Shown: in pieces, positions 45,301 through 57,810 of the stretch | Position numbering within the stretch: the first letter of the stretch is position 1 | Layout: the number at the start of each line of letters is the position of its first letter | DNA from: Earliella scabrosa | Taxonomy: Eukaryota; Basidiomycota; Agaricomycetes; Polyporales; Polyporaceae | Length of the DNA: 64,000 bases | Direction of reading: 5' to 3' | Assembly (NCBI GenBank): GCA_022605405.1 | Contig: JABYQQ010000024.1 | Coordinates: 645,468 to 709,467 of the forward strand | Made by a program: the position numbers and the translations under genes | The notes under the pieces: model-generated | Databases searched by the model: none | What the model was told of the DNA's origin: nothing | What the model saw: only the letters and a program-made list of their open reading frames with translations

Positions 45301-48300
45301 AACCACGTCCGCTCACGTTGACGTCCTACAGGCTACACCGCAGCGGGCCCTGGTCCCTCGACTTCAAGCCTAAAGCTCTTCCGGAATCTGAATCCGAGAC
45401 GTCTCTTCTCCTGCTCCATATGGCACGCGTCGCGCGCACGCACTCTCCAATCCGATGGGGGAAACACTGTGCCGGCGGCGGATGCGATCGCCCTGTCAGC
45501 TCGGTGCCACCGCAACCGCAATTGCCAGTTTGTGGCCCCGCCGGTGTCAGTGTCGTCGATTGGTCACCCGCGGCGGCCCCTATCACGCTCTGGAGTCTGC
45601 ATTGCGCATCTTATGCCATGGCCTCTTCAGATCGTCGCGTGCGTGTGTCTGATCGAGCCGGCGGCACCTTTTTGTGACTTCGAGCTTCGGGTTTGCGGCT
45701 TGTCGATGACGGTGGCGGGCGGGCGATCAGACAGCTTGCGAACGGACATGATGGAGAGACTCAGACAGGCCATGCGCGCGGTGAGTGCCGTCTGGCATGA
45801 TTGGAATGGTTGAGCGCTGATGCATATGCTTGCGTCACAGCGAAGGCGACGAAAAAGTTTCACGGAAGCTCGAATCGGAACCCGCAGGCATCGTGGCTAG
45901 TGGACGGGACAGTCGCATGGAAAAAGACACGCTCGCTTGCCGCCGGCACCGGGTGCCACGCAACAATGCATCACGCAGCGCTGCCGATGGGATGGGGAGC
46001 CTCCCGTCGCGCGAGCTGAGGAAAGCTAGTCCGCTTTCCAAGCATCACGTCAACAAGCCTTTAGGTCCATACCACCACACGATGGTATGTAACGTCGGAG
46101 TTCATCTGCTTGGAGTTCACCCGCCCCCACATCTTCTGGTGCGACCGAGCAAGGGGTGGGCTAGCGACCCCGGGCTGGGGCGGGGGGCACTAGGTACGCA
46201 GCTATCACGGAGCCACACGGTATCAGGATGACACGCTGACGGCGGCTTCCCTCGCAGCTCTCCACGACTGAATAGCGAGTCGAGTCTAGGCCGACGGTGC
46301 GCATGCGCGAGTTTGACCGTTGGCTGGTTACGGCTCGGCCGTGATTGGTTGATTGGTGGCTCGTGGCTGCAGGCGTCCCCGACTGAGGAGCGCGACGAGG
46401 CATCATTGCGGGTCGGGGCGGACGTCGAGATCTCATAGATCCTAACCCTGCATCGATGTAGGATGTCATGGATTACGAACAGGTTGAACCAACTCCATAC
46501 ATCGCCAGCCTGCCTGCTGGGTGCAGTTGCGGCTAGACGTCCGGCGGTGGAGCAGCCATCGAGCCGGGAGGGACCGCCGTAGCCATCGCCGCATCGGAAT
46601 TCGGAGCTGGACAAGGGCGCGCGGGATGTGCGAAGTTCAAACAGACAGATAGACTCACGAGTTCCACCACCAGCGCAGCGATATTGGCACTCGCCCGCCA
46701 ACATTCGTTCGCTGTGCCCCGCTCGTTCCTCGGCAGACGGCCCGCTCTTCGTCGTCGTCGTTGTCAGGCGAAGCCAGAGAAGCACGAAGGCGTGATCCCA
46801 GACGATGCACGAGGAACAGAAACAGGGCGCGCATGTCACAGTCAAAGGACGTATGCAAGCCGTCTGCTCCCGGAAGCCGCACTACCTTCCCCTCTCGTTC
46901 TCCCCGTCCGCACGCAGGCCCGTCGAAGCTCGCCCCTCGGTCGCACGACAGGGGGCTCTCTTCGCCAACGTCACGACTCCGCACTTCGCCCGTCGGCCGT
47001 CGGGGTTCTTCGCGCCAGAAAGACCCTTGGTTACGCCCTGTTGGGCTATCAGCAGACTCCACGTCGGGGAAACGCGAGCCCAGAAGCCTTAGACGGAACC
47101 ACGCAAACTCTAGAACTGAATGCCTGCCCAGGAACGGCAGCGGGCCAACGCGAGTCGGTGGCTCGCCACGAGGACGGACTTTCATCCAGGCAATTTTTCA
47201 TGGGAGCCGCGGATCGTCTGCTCTGGGGACCCGTTGCTGCGGCGGAGGAGCGTGTCGTGCCATTTGTGAGCTGCCCACGCCCATGCAGCGAAGCGGAAGG
47301 CGAGGAGGAACGAGACGATCAGAAGGCCGAGGACGGACATGTTATCTCCGCAGATGCTGCTTCTCCCACCTTCTTCTCCAAATCTGAGTTCGCACCTCCT
47401 CAAGTGCTCGCCCGCGCGGGCGGTACCCGTTCATTTTCCATCGGTGCGTGCCCGCCCCCGGGCCTCCCACATTTGACTCGCTAACGAGCAGAATCAGAAC
47501 GCAGAACGTCGACGAGAACGCACGAATCAATGCAGATATGCGTCCTTGGGTATGCGCGCGTGCGTACCGATCAGATTCTCTCCGGGAACGGTCGCGGCTA
47601 CGGCGCGAGGCGTTCCTGGACGCCCGAAGTCGCGAAGACGCTGCCCACTCCGGACTGGGCAGGCAAGCTCAACCAACCCTGGACGTTCTGAACGCTCGCA
47701 GTCCCGGGCACTCACGGCCAATGCCAGCGGGAGACACGGAAGCAATGTCGCCCGTAACCAGCTTCCCGCGCGCCGTGGCCCGTTGCTCCTCGCTCATCGG
47801 TCGCTGTCGCGTTTCGCGTGGACGTCCGACAGCTCCACATTGGCCATCTTCCCAACGAGCGGAACACCGCGCGCAGCGCGCATTTGCTGGGGGGCTGTTC
47901 GGCGCGTAGCCCCGCCGTCCGCGTCCGTAGCTCGCACTCTTCTCTTCAATTCGCCCAGCGACATCACGCGCATCGGGAGGCCCCACCCTCAATGCGACAA
48001 TTCAGCGGGCCACCCGCCCACCCACAGTGCGATCCTGGGAATCGCCCGCTTCTGACTCTGTTCTATCATCGTCACTGTCAGCACCCTTCTGGATCCGACC
48101 GCGCGGCCTCTCACGCGCGCCCGCGAACGCTCACAAATCCGGGGCGCGCGCCTTGCCATCCCAAGCACACGGCGCTACTGGCGTCGGACCTCGGCATCAC
48201 GCAGACGCAAGCGACGACGAGCCCTCGGGACCTCAACAGGCAGGACGACCGCCCCAGGTGCCCCGCCACGAAACGTCCCTTACGCTCTCGGAGAAGGCGC

Positions 48301-51300
48301 GACGCGGACCAAGAAGTGCCTGAGGCCTCGCCCGCTGGCCAGCGACTCGTCTCATCGGGGCGCGGTCGCGGACCAGGACCATTATACACGTCAACTCTGT
48401 ACCGCTCTCGTCGTCCGTAACCTCGACCGTCTCCAGGGCGCATCGAACCATCGGCGACTCAGCGGCGCGGAGGCGGGGGCGAGCAGCCCTGGTACGTCAC
48501 CCACCCGAGGCGCCGCCGCTCCCCTTCCGTGGTTCACGCGCCCCGAACGAGGTCCGCGCGCGACTGCCCATGCAGCGTTCTCCGGCAACGCATCGAGCAC
48601 GACGGTCCGCCGCGTCAGCGTCGCCCGTGGGCTGGCGACGGCGGCCGCTCTACCCACGCTCAGCACCCCAGGATAGTCGAGAGCGGTGTCGGTGACGGCA
48701 GCGGGTGGCGGGTTACGTCCGTCGCGTGCAACAAAGTCCGGGCCTCCGCCGTCCGACGCCTGCGTCTGTTCTCTGTTCGCCGCTGCCTGCCGCGGTCGAC
48801 GCGAACTCGGGGCCCCGTCATCCTCCTTCCGTTGTTCCTGGCTCTCATGTGGCTGCTCGTCTCCAATCCGACTTGCGCGAGGTCTCGATAGAGCAATGGC
48901 GATGATCACGTAGGTTAGATGCTCGTCAACTTTGGCTAGTCCTAATCACTGAATACGGACCGGTTCGTCCTAGATGAAGGCAGTATCTGTGAAGGGTCAG
49001 GATGCCCGAGGATTGCTATCGAGCGAGAACGGTCCTCCTTGCTGCCTTATTCCACTAGCACCTCCATCCAATCGAAGTATGACCGAACCATCGAACCATC
49101 ATCACCTTGTCCTGGTATACGAAGGGTCGTCCACGGCTGATCTCCTGGATCGGGCTCGCCCCTGAGTTCTCGGACACGGGTGCACACCAGAGGTAGGCCC
49201 ACGACCTTCTTCAAGCAGGGTTAAGTTTCATCTCGCGAGCCCACCCTCGAAAATTTCAAGTCATATGCAGCCACCTTCCCACCTTCTAGCTGAAGATCTC
49301 CTCGCGTTCGTGTGCGCCCCGCCGTCGTCATACGTGCCATACAAGGTGCCACCAGCGCGAGCGAGACCATTTCCGGACAAGGATCGGGGCCTTCTTCCCA
49401 AGCGTTCTGCCATAAACACTTGCTCGGAGAATGGAGCATGCAGGGCTCAGACTAGCGGCGGGGCCCCGAGCTTGTTCTGCCTTAGAGAGACCCCGGTGCC
49501 TTGTATGCGGACTCCTCGCGTTGGAACGTGGGTTACGGGTTACGGCCGGGGTTTGGTCCCGGTGTGCACTCGTGGGTAGCTTCCCTACCACAAGCAAGGC
49601 CAGGAACAGCTCACGGCGCACGCCCGACTTCGAGGCAATTTTCAAATGCTTCCTGGTCCTCCGCACGGACCGCCATAGCATCCCCAAGCTGCGTTCTGCA
49701 GCGCTATTCCCGGATGCAGACGCACACAAACGGTGCGGAGACAGACGCGGCGCACGAGGATCCGTGTTCTCGAAGCGGGGAGGACGGTGATGAACCGCTA
49801 GCGACAGCCTGCTGAGAACGGCGGGCTCAGGCTGTCGGGACCCAAGGTGGTGGTGCGTTGTGTGTTGTTCCTGTCAGTTTGAATGGGGCCCCTCGACAGC
49901 TGACACGGCCCCTTCTTCCGCTTCCAGGCCGTGGCAAACCTCCCGCCCACTGCGCAGTCATGCAGCCGTATGGGTCCAACTCTATCCTACGGGAATGGAA
50001 GCGGTGCGTCATGACGACACACGCCTTGGTCGCGTCCGAGCCTCCGAGGGCGCGGCGGCGAACCACCCAGGACCCAGGCGGGGCCCGGTCTGGCTCCATA
50101 ATCATCAGTCGTGCAAGCTCGAGCGTGAGTCATCGTTGACTCACTTGCAGGGCTGTTGCTGCTGAGCCTTGTTCTCGGAGGCCTTCTGGAATATATGGAT
50201 TTGTAAAGGTCGTTCAGCACGCTGAGAATGGCCTGCTGTGTGCGTAGTATTGACCAATTCATGAGTCTAAACAGAGTCGGCGTACACACGGGTGTACACA
50301 CAGCGCTCCTCGCAGTGTAGGTTGAGAGACGGCGTCATGGACGCCGAGGTGGTCTCGATAAGTCCATTCATCCGAGGTGCTAAGGTGCTGGGGTGCATGG
50401 TCGCGAGCACCGCCAGCGCAAGCAACTCGCATAGTCGGTCTAAGGTCTGCACATACCGCAGAACCGGCTCTCCAGAAAGCCATCAATCATAACGGATAGC
50501 TACTACTTTATCCATTTTCAGGGCTCTCTAACCGCGGCCCTCCGCGAAGCCATAGAGGAACGCTTCGGAGGCCTCTTCAACGAGACGGTGTCATGCCGGT
50601 GCAGAGCTCCCGGATGAGTCGGCTGGGGTTGCAGTTCTACTCTTGTCGCCGTCTTTGTGGAACCGCTTGGCCTTCAAGCTACACAGAGCAGGAATACCGT
50701 CAGAGACTGCCAGGTATTCCGTGCCTCGCGCTCAGGCTCCCAGTACATCGCAGAGCTGTACTCACGCAGTGAACGAGTCCTTTGCACTTCCGTGGATGTG
50801 GTTTTGATTATTCTTCGCGAGATTCAGTAGGCAACTCTTGGAGGAACGCATATGGGGCCCGGTGGCTAACCACGCGAACTTGAACTTGGAAGTGCTTCGA
50901 AGGCCGCGTTACGGCTTAGTACACTGAAGATCCTGATAATCACGTCCTGCATCCTTCGTCCACAGACAGTGCTATTTGTACCAGTTGTGAAGTACGAAAG
51001 GAATCGAAAACTTGAGTACTCACAACAACCTGAAGCTATGTCATCCACGTCGGGACTTGACAACTCTCATCCGTGCGGCATAGCGCTGCACGCATCACCC
51101 TCTTGAAGTTTCAGAGCGGTCCACGTCGCACGACGCTTCGTGAGTTGACGAGTAACATTGAAGCAGGATTGCAGCATCGAAAGCAGAAGAGTCCTGTGGT
51201 ACGGAGAGGGACCAGAAGTCGATAGGATCCGGCGACGCAAAGAAGCGCCCTGTTACCAGTTCCGGGAGGGACGGTCGAGATTTGTGTGAGCGCAACATGA

Positions 51301-51474
51301 AGCACGACCTCAACACACGGGACGTTCATGCTGCACAAGACAGTCTAGAGTCTCGGTGCCGTGAAGTCGAAGACGGCGTGTTTGTGCAATAACCTGACTC
51401 GAAGTCACCCTACTACTCCCCGAGGTGCTATCGCACTACACCGTAGGAAAGGATGATTTCAGAGGGAGTACCCC
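42356..51474. other. 9-kb GC-rich region without a recognisable gene
   Basis: Long open frames occur in several frames on both strands at once (for example 44317-45321 plus, 46117-46845 minus, 46684-47484 plus), as expected when stop codons are rare in GC-rich DNA. None shows a known domain, and splice chains are not convincing. A short minus-strand frame near 47182-47340 begins with a membrane-helix-like MSVLGLLIVSFLLAF but has no other support. The region beyond 49000 is less GC-rich and equally featureless. The part before 51475 must hold the nitrate reductase 3' UTR. Confidence 0.4.
44588..44606. repeat. C19 homopolymer
   Basis: Nineteen consecutive C on the plus strand. Prone to length error in sequencing and possibly to secondary structure. 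Confidence 0.9.
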
Positions 51475-54400
51475 TCAGTATCCGAACACCGTCTCTCCGT
51501 CCTTGAAACCCATCGCCTTCAACCCAGGTAAGGCTCCCTTCTCTATCAAGCCAGGGGGTCCACAGAGCAGCGTCACGACACCGTCGCCTGCGGGATGGAA
51601 GTGCTCCTGCCTGGGCAGAGCGTCAGCGACATCGGGACTATCCAGCCACGGAGAGGTACATACATGATCTTCTTGTCAAGCCGGCCAACGGTGCACTGAA
51701 AGACTCACGCCGTCAGCAAAAATCATCGCTATGAGCGCGTTTATCCTCCCTCACCTTAAAGTTTCTATCCTCAGGCTCGCTGGAGAGGACGTGCCAGAGC
51801 TTGAAGCGATCGGGATGCTCGTCTGCATACTTTCCTAGCTCCTCCCTGAGCAAAATGTCCTCGGAGCTCTTGTTGCTGATTACAGATCAAGTTAGTGAGC
51901 CGACGACCTCGCCCTTTAGAAGCACGTCAGTGACCAACCTGTCAAGGAGCGAGATGACCGTCGCATCACTGCTATCGGAGAGGACAGCGTGGATGAATTG
52001 CCAGTGAGGGGTGAGGCCGCTGCCACCCGCAACCAGGTTGACCTAAGTGCCAATTAGCACAGTTCTGCGGGAGACGCAGAGCGACTCCTGGCGCGCACGG
52101 ACCTTGTCGAAATGATATTGTTTTCCTTCTATGTCGAAGTTGCCATGTCCCTTGTAGGTAATCCCGCCGGTTGGCCCACGTATGTCGATCTCCTCCCCTG
52201 TCACAAACGCATATGAGTGAGGATTAGGCGTGACACCAGGCCAGGCGAGACCCACCGTCGACCATACAGTCCAGGTAGTTCGAGATCGTACCACCGGGAG
52301 GGAACGGCCCACCGTCGGATGGCATGTACGTCTTCACCAACAAGTCGAACGTCCCATCCTCTTCCTCCTGCAGGACGGGCCGGACTGGCGTGTAGCTCCG
52401 CAAGACCGCTTGGTCCTTGAAGTGAACCGCGATCTGAATATGGCGGCCAACTGGTAAGCCGAGCACGCCGTGGCTCCCATCGTCCTTGCACGGGAGCTGG
52501 AAGGTATATAGTCTGTAGGCACGCCATACGGTATTCGCGAGGAATCAGCGCGGGATACGTAAACGCAGGACGGGTCTGACCCGACTGCTGAACGTTGAAC
52601 GTACCTCGTGTCGGCGGACACTTCCTTGCGCTTGACGAGCTTGGCTTGCGTGAAGAGATCCGGCTGAAGTGCCATGCTCTTGCGCTCCGCCTTGATCTTC
52701 GCGAGCTCTTTGGCTGCGCGCTCGGCGTCCTCCTTCATGGCGTTGATGCCCTCTTCCGACAGCGCGCCGATCAGACATTCGTCCTTCTTGCTGTTCGCAT
52801 CTGGGGTTGTGAAGGTTAGTATCACGCCACTGTACGGAGTGATGGCGCGTATACAATTGTCATGAATGCCCTTGTACTGCGTTACCAGAGGGTCTCGTTA
52901 GATCTCCTCGATACAGCGAGTACGGCAGTCGTACCTCGTTCGTCACGTCGACGGTGGCCTTGCCAGCGTACGTCAGGATAGCGTTTGCACCTCCGGGATG
53001 CCACTCCAGCACCGATGTCACGTCGTACACCTTGTTGTCCAGGATGATCCACGCGTCATCCTGACGTCCCGTCATGTTAGGCTCAGCAACAGCACGTTTA
53101 CGAGCGCGTCGTACCTCCTTGTTGTGCTTCGCGATCTCTTCCAGCGAGAACGTCTTCAGGTCGGACTTGCCGCCTCCCTCGCCCTGTTCCTCTTTCGGAG
53201 GGATCATCCAGCCGCCCTCTCCATTACCAGGCGCAACCGGGTGCTGGAACTGAATTACAGGTAGAGAAGTCTCAGGATCTTGTACAACCTTCGGCCGTAC
53301 ACGATACCAAGCATTGCTGAATGCGAACAAGGTGAGCCGGCGTGTATGCGTGAGTTGAAGATCGCTCACTTCATCATGCCCATCAGGTTCCTGAGAGGCG
53401 CGAGGATCAGCGCTGTCCAACGAAAGCGGTGAATATATGCGTACCAGACGATGTGTTCAGGCTGGTAGTTCTTCCGGCTGTCTTGCGCCCGCACGATGAT
53501 CTCAGACGCACCAACAAGCTCTTTGACTTTGACCTCACAGTGCCTTTGTACACATCAGCATCGAGCACATCACGTTGACTGACTGTCTGACGAACCAGAA
53601 TATCCAGGCCCAATACTTCTCACCATGCCTGTAAGCTATGTCAGTGAGAGTTCTCGCTTCATGATGCGGTGGCCGAGGGCTGACCTCAATGGGGAATCCA
53701 CGAATCGGCGGAAGCACCATCGCCACGTCTTCCCACCATCCAGACTGAGCTCCACGCGATCGATGCGGTCCCCGCCTCCATTGAACGCGTACCCCTCGAC
53801 AGAGTAGGTACCGTCGAGGCTGCCCTTCTCCGCCAATGAGATGCGTTCGTCATGCTCCGGACGGACGATGACGGACTGGAGCGACTGCTCATAGCAGGCC
53901 GTGCTCTCGATGTGGAACATCGCACTCGCTAGTGGGTGCTCGCGAGAGTCGATGAAGGTGGGCACGACTCGGTTGTCCCAAATGTCTATATATGCGCTCA
54001 GTATCGCCAATCGCAAACTGGGAAGTGACTCACGGTAGTGCGATCGATTTGGTTCCTTTGAGACCCAGAGCTTTCGGAGAGTTGAGTGGCCTGTCATGTA
54101 CAGAGCCGCTACTGCTCACCTTCTTCAACCACTTCACGTTCCGTCCACCAACGTAACCAGGGATGACTGTTCGAAGAGGCTGTTACATAGACGCGTCAGA
54201 GACTCAGGAGAACCACGGAGAGGCTAGGCGGGACATACATAGCCATGATCGGGATGCAGTACTCGTCCGTTCTGACCGAAGACCAGCATGACATCGTTAG
54301 CGCGATTCATCGCATGCATGAGTGGTATGGAAGTTGCGTATGGTCCTTCTGATGGCTCATCGGCGCCCTCGAGGTTCAGGTACCTAGAATGCCGTGTTTA

Positions 54401-55229
54401 AGTCGCAAGACATAGGCACGACGAGACCACTATGTATACGCACCATCGCTCCTCATCGGGCTGATCCTGCAGGCCGCATGCGAGCAGAAGATCGCGGACA
54501 AGGATACCACGCCAGAGACAGGTTGAGACGCCTGCAGCAGACCAATTGAACGCTGATGACTTTTTGATCATGTTCACCTCCTTGCGCCGGTCTGTCAACT
54601 TCGGTCAGCGTCGTCCTCGATCGGTTGACGATGGATGGATAATACAGACTGCCATCGCACCCGAACGTCAGCGGTAGTTCAATGATCCTGAAGTCGCCTG
54701 AGGCCAGTTCGTCCATGGACCAGACCTTGGGTTTTGCGACTAGCCCAGGAGGCTCTGAGTAGACCGAGAGCTTGTGCGTCTCCCACGATAATTGAGGAAC
54801 CGCGGCATGGCTACGGACGTAGTGGAGCCTAGAAGTTAGGTTTCAGTGAGACACCGCGCATATATCGATGCATGTAGCACGTTGCGAACTTGGTAGGGGT
54901 GATCATTCCAGCATCGTATAGCTCCCGTAAGTTCGGCTCTGCGTACGGTGGGCGGGTAGTCCCAGGATGAAACTCACAAAACGGAACTTCTGTTCGGCGC
55001 CCGCAGCACAGCCGCAGCGCTTAGTCATAGCCCAAGCGCTTAATCTCTGTCTTCTCTCTGTCTCACCCCCATTCATAGCTGGACACTCACCCTGGGGATT
55101 TATGCTCAATAAGACGGTAGAGTCGACGTGGTGGTGCAGCCGAAGGCCCCAACTTGCGCCGCGACAGTATTGAGGTGACATGATCTCAATGTATCCGGGA
55201 CTTGCTTCAAGTTTGCTGGAGAAGTGCAT
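51475..55229 (-). CDS. niaD: assimilatory nitrate reductase NAD(P)H, 21 exons, 860 aa
   Basis: Cytosolic molybdo-flavohaem enzyme reducing nitrate to nitrite. Exons: 55091-55229, 54890-55019, 54650-54828, 54444-54591, 54239-54383, 54120-54179, 54034-54070, 53685-53985, 53596-53628, 53445-53543, 53370-53390, 53115-53316, 52935-53060, 52855-52876, 52605-52800, 52256-52512, 52103-52197, 51939-52042, 51755-51875, 51664-51695, 51475-51610; total 861 codons. Domains in order: Mo cofactor (CDGNRRKE with the metal Cys, FNWSAAGVSTCLWRG), dimerisation (YSVEGYAFNGGGDRI, GGKTWRWCFRRF), cytochrome b5 (LEWHPGGANAIL with the first haem His, YKGIHDN with the second), FAD (LRSYTPVRP, FPPGGTISNYL) and NAD(P)H (LVAGGSGLTPHWQF, LLCGPPGLIEKGALPG). 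The first two exons are the least certain. No nitrite reductase or nitrate transporter lies within reach. Confidence 0.92.
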
Positions 55230-56623
55230 GCGATCCCTCTACCGTCTCTAGAGCAACAAGCTGACGAGGCATTCTTGTGGCCTCAGCTTGCTTCAGGTGT
55301 GCTCTTAATCTATGCGATGATTTCCTGATACCTAACAGACTAGATGATTGACACGGATGTCCGGACAAGACAGCGGGCGCCAGAGAGTCTGCTTCCTCGT
55401 CCTCGACCACGACGAGGACCTTGTCTGCCATGCGCGCCCTCAGCCGCGTCCCAAAGCAATCCGCCCGTAATATCCCCTGCGCTGCTCTTTTGGAAGCTGC
55501 CGCTCGCGCTGTCTGCAGACCCAGCGCAATGGCCGTCAGGACGCTCCCTCAGCGGCGTCGAGTGTGGCGTGGACAGATATACATAGTACGTGTGCCATGT
55601 GTCGCCTCCTCCCCCTCAGCTTGTCCTCATCGCTCGTCCAGGACCCGATCGCCAGTCTTTACTACTTGATCGGCACAGAGCCCGAAGTGGAACGATACCT
55701 TCGCATATTCTCCTCCCCCTCGGACGCCTCCCACCCCGCAACGTTTGCCGTCCTCGATAACGTCGATGAACCCGCTCTCAGCCTCAGTTCGTCTTCCACG
55801 GCGCTAGTCCTCAACTCCATACCACCATCGAGAGCGTGAGTGTCATCCCCGAATACATCGACGGTATTACGGTCACAAGTACGTCCCTTTTTACCTCCTC
55901 TTCCCGAGCTGTAGCCTATCCTTCCCCAAGATGCAAAGACGCTTCAAATCTCTCCCGCGTATTTGCTGGGCTGCGACTTCGACCCCCGTCACGCCCGGGT
56001 AGCCCCCGACCTCCATCGCTGTCAAGCCCGGGGGTCCGCTCAGCTGACGTGACGATTCACCGCCAGGTAGCCACATCCCGCCCCCACTGGGTGTTCGTGC
56101 ACTCACTCGGGGCCGGTATCCTACTAATCTCCGAATACCACCTCCATTCCGCCTCTCACCGCCTTTCCACCTCACTGCTCGCTGCCCTCCATTCGTCTCG
56201 CACTCCGCACATTGCCTTGTCCTCGTTGTCTGACGCCGCATACCACTCCGAGGCCAGCTCGGTCACCGTCAGCAAGAAAGAGAAGGAGAGGGACCCTGGG
56301 CGTACCTTCATAGCCTCACTGACTCCGAGTTCCCATTGATCCTTGTACACAGTCATCGGTCGTCGTCACCTTTGAGGAAGCTCTCGAGTCTCGACATCAC
56401 GATCCTTCCTCGCCCGGCCAACTTTCCTCTTTTACACCCTAGCCAAGGTTCCTCTCCGAGTCGGAAAGTCACTGGATGCATGGTACGCATCTCCTCAGCG
56501 TGTATCGCGCTCGAGCCACTGACCGTTAGTCTGAAGGATCGTGAATGGGAGTGTTGCGCGTATGTGTCCACGAACGATTCAGTTGGATGAAATGACGCTA
56601 AGCAATGCTGCCTCGTGCCACAG
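55230..56623 (+). other. unresolved coding-like region
   Basis: Plus-strand stretches such as 55640-55836 (DPIASLYYLIGTEPEVERYL) and 55836-56339 look partly coding. They may be 5' exons of the membrane-protein gene that follows or a separate gene. I could not find a consistent chain of exons or a domain. Confidence 0.25.
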
Positions 56624-57273
56624 TGATATACTTCGGCTTGATCCTGTTCAAGTTCTTCGCCAGCGATGAGTTCAAGCTCGGGCTCCCGACAACAAAGAAT
56701 AACGGACTCGCCAAATGGCATGAGTTGCGACGTTTCAGTCCGCTCCTCTACCTCCTGCTCCGCGACGGTGTCATGTACTTCGGCATGTGAGTCCCCTCGT
56801 TCTCACAACGCATATCTCATCATGCTGAGCTGCCGTTGCATCGCAGGATATTCGGTGAGTTGGCTTGATTTTCATTCGGACGAGACACGCGGCTGACATT
56901 CCTTGCCCACTGTGCGATAGTCGTCAGCATGACCAGCCTCGTTGCCTCCGTCACGATGGAGGGTAGGGCGCTCGAGGGTGGACTATCTCCGCGTCCTCCG
57001 TTGGGGTGAGTCTATGCTTGTCTTTGCCCTCATTTTATTCATTAACTTGTGCCGCGTGGTCGCATTATAGTCTGCGCGTCTGCTGCTGAACCTGCGCGGG
57101 TGCATCGGCACAGCCTGACGGAGAAGACCACGATGCATTTCGACCATCCGAGGTCAGACGAGGGCGAATCGGGAGAGTTGTCTTCGACCGACGAAAGCGA
57201 ACGCGAGACAATCGAGTTGCGGGAGACGAAGATCACTAGCACCGGCACCGGCACTTCAGAAGTGATAGTGTAG
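56624..57273 (+). CDS. DUF6533-like multi-pass membrane protein, 3' part only
   Basis: Exon 56624-56786 (acceptor CACAG) encodes VIYFGLILFKFFASDEF, then LLYLLLRDGVMYFGM; the RDG.xYF pattern is typical of the C-terminal helices of the mushroom DUF6533 family. An 8-nt exon (56847-56854) supplies IF and keeps phase into 56921-57005 (VVSMTSLVASVT). A final exon in the next frame contains ARLLLNLRGC, the family's usual end of the last helix. The join to it does not hold phase in my model, so a junction is wrong or the gene is damaged. The N-terminal helices were not found. Function unknown; these proteins are predicted seven-helix membrane proteins. Confidence 0.4.
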
Positions 57274-57330
57274 ACTGGCGGTGATTTTGTTTTGTCCTAT
57301 TTATTCGCATTTCTTGTTGGGACGCGTTAC

Positions 57331-57810
57331 TCACATCCAATCGAACGTATCACATGCACAGTAGATGCTGAGGGGTAGTGCTGTCAACAACTTGTAGATG
57401 GCCTCGCCTATTCGGGAGATACGCAGGTAGTAGTTCAGTGACCGCGCACGGATGTAGGTGTAACGCGGATCATCCTCCATCCCGTCGAACACGGTACGGG
57501 GATAGCGGGCGTATGCGTAAACCTGCAGGGGCAGCGCGTCGAACCACTGAGCGGTCCCATCCACCGACATCGACGAGTCTTCGGATCCGTCCGTGCTTGC
57601 ATCCGTCAGGTCCGGCGTATTTTCACGGAGGAACTCGATGTCCGCCCCGGCACTGGGAGGAGGCGCTGTGAGAGGGATGTCACCTCTCCGTCGAATGTCG
57701 TCGGGTCCATCGAACACCCCAATGATGTCGTTGGGGTCATCGCCGTACGGCCTGTATTCCATGGGATCAGTCCGATTGGGAACAAGGAGCTGGATGTTCA
57801 AATTCCGCAC
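57331..57810 (-). CDS. hypothetical protein or last exon, about 159 codons
   Basis: Open frame rich in Asp and Arg (YRPYGDDPNDIIGVFDG), with a helical C-terminal half (RARSLNYYLRISRIGEAIY, LLTALPLSIYCACDTFDWM). It begins at a GTG that is also a possible splice donor, so the true start is probably in an upstream exon. No known domain. Confidence 0.35.
   Translation of the reverse strand: MRNLNIQLLVPNRTDPMEYRPYGDDPNDIIGVFDGPDDIRRRGDIPLTAPPPSAGADIEFLRENTPDLTDASTDGSEDSSMSVDGTAQWFDALPLQVYAYARYPRTVFDGMEDDPRYTYIRARSLNYYLRISRIGEAIYKLLTALPLSIYCACDTFDWM

Noticed and set aside
44317..45321. 334-codon ORF in the GC-rich region
   Set aside because: Crosses a C19 run, overlaps long frames on the other strand and has no domain.
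47182..47340. Short membrane-helix-like ORF MSVLGLLIV... on the minus strand
   Set aside because: A single hydrophobic stretch with no conserved context; kept only as a note in the region entry.
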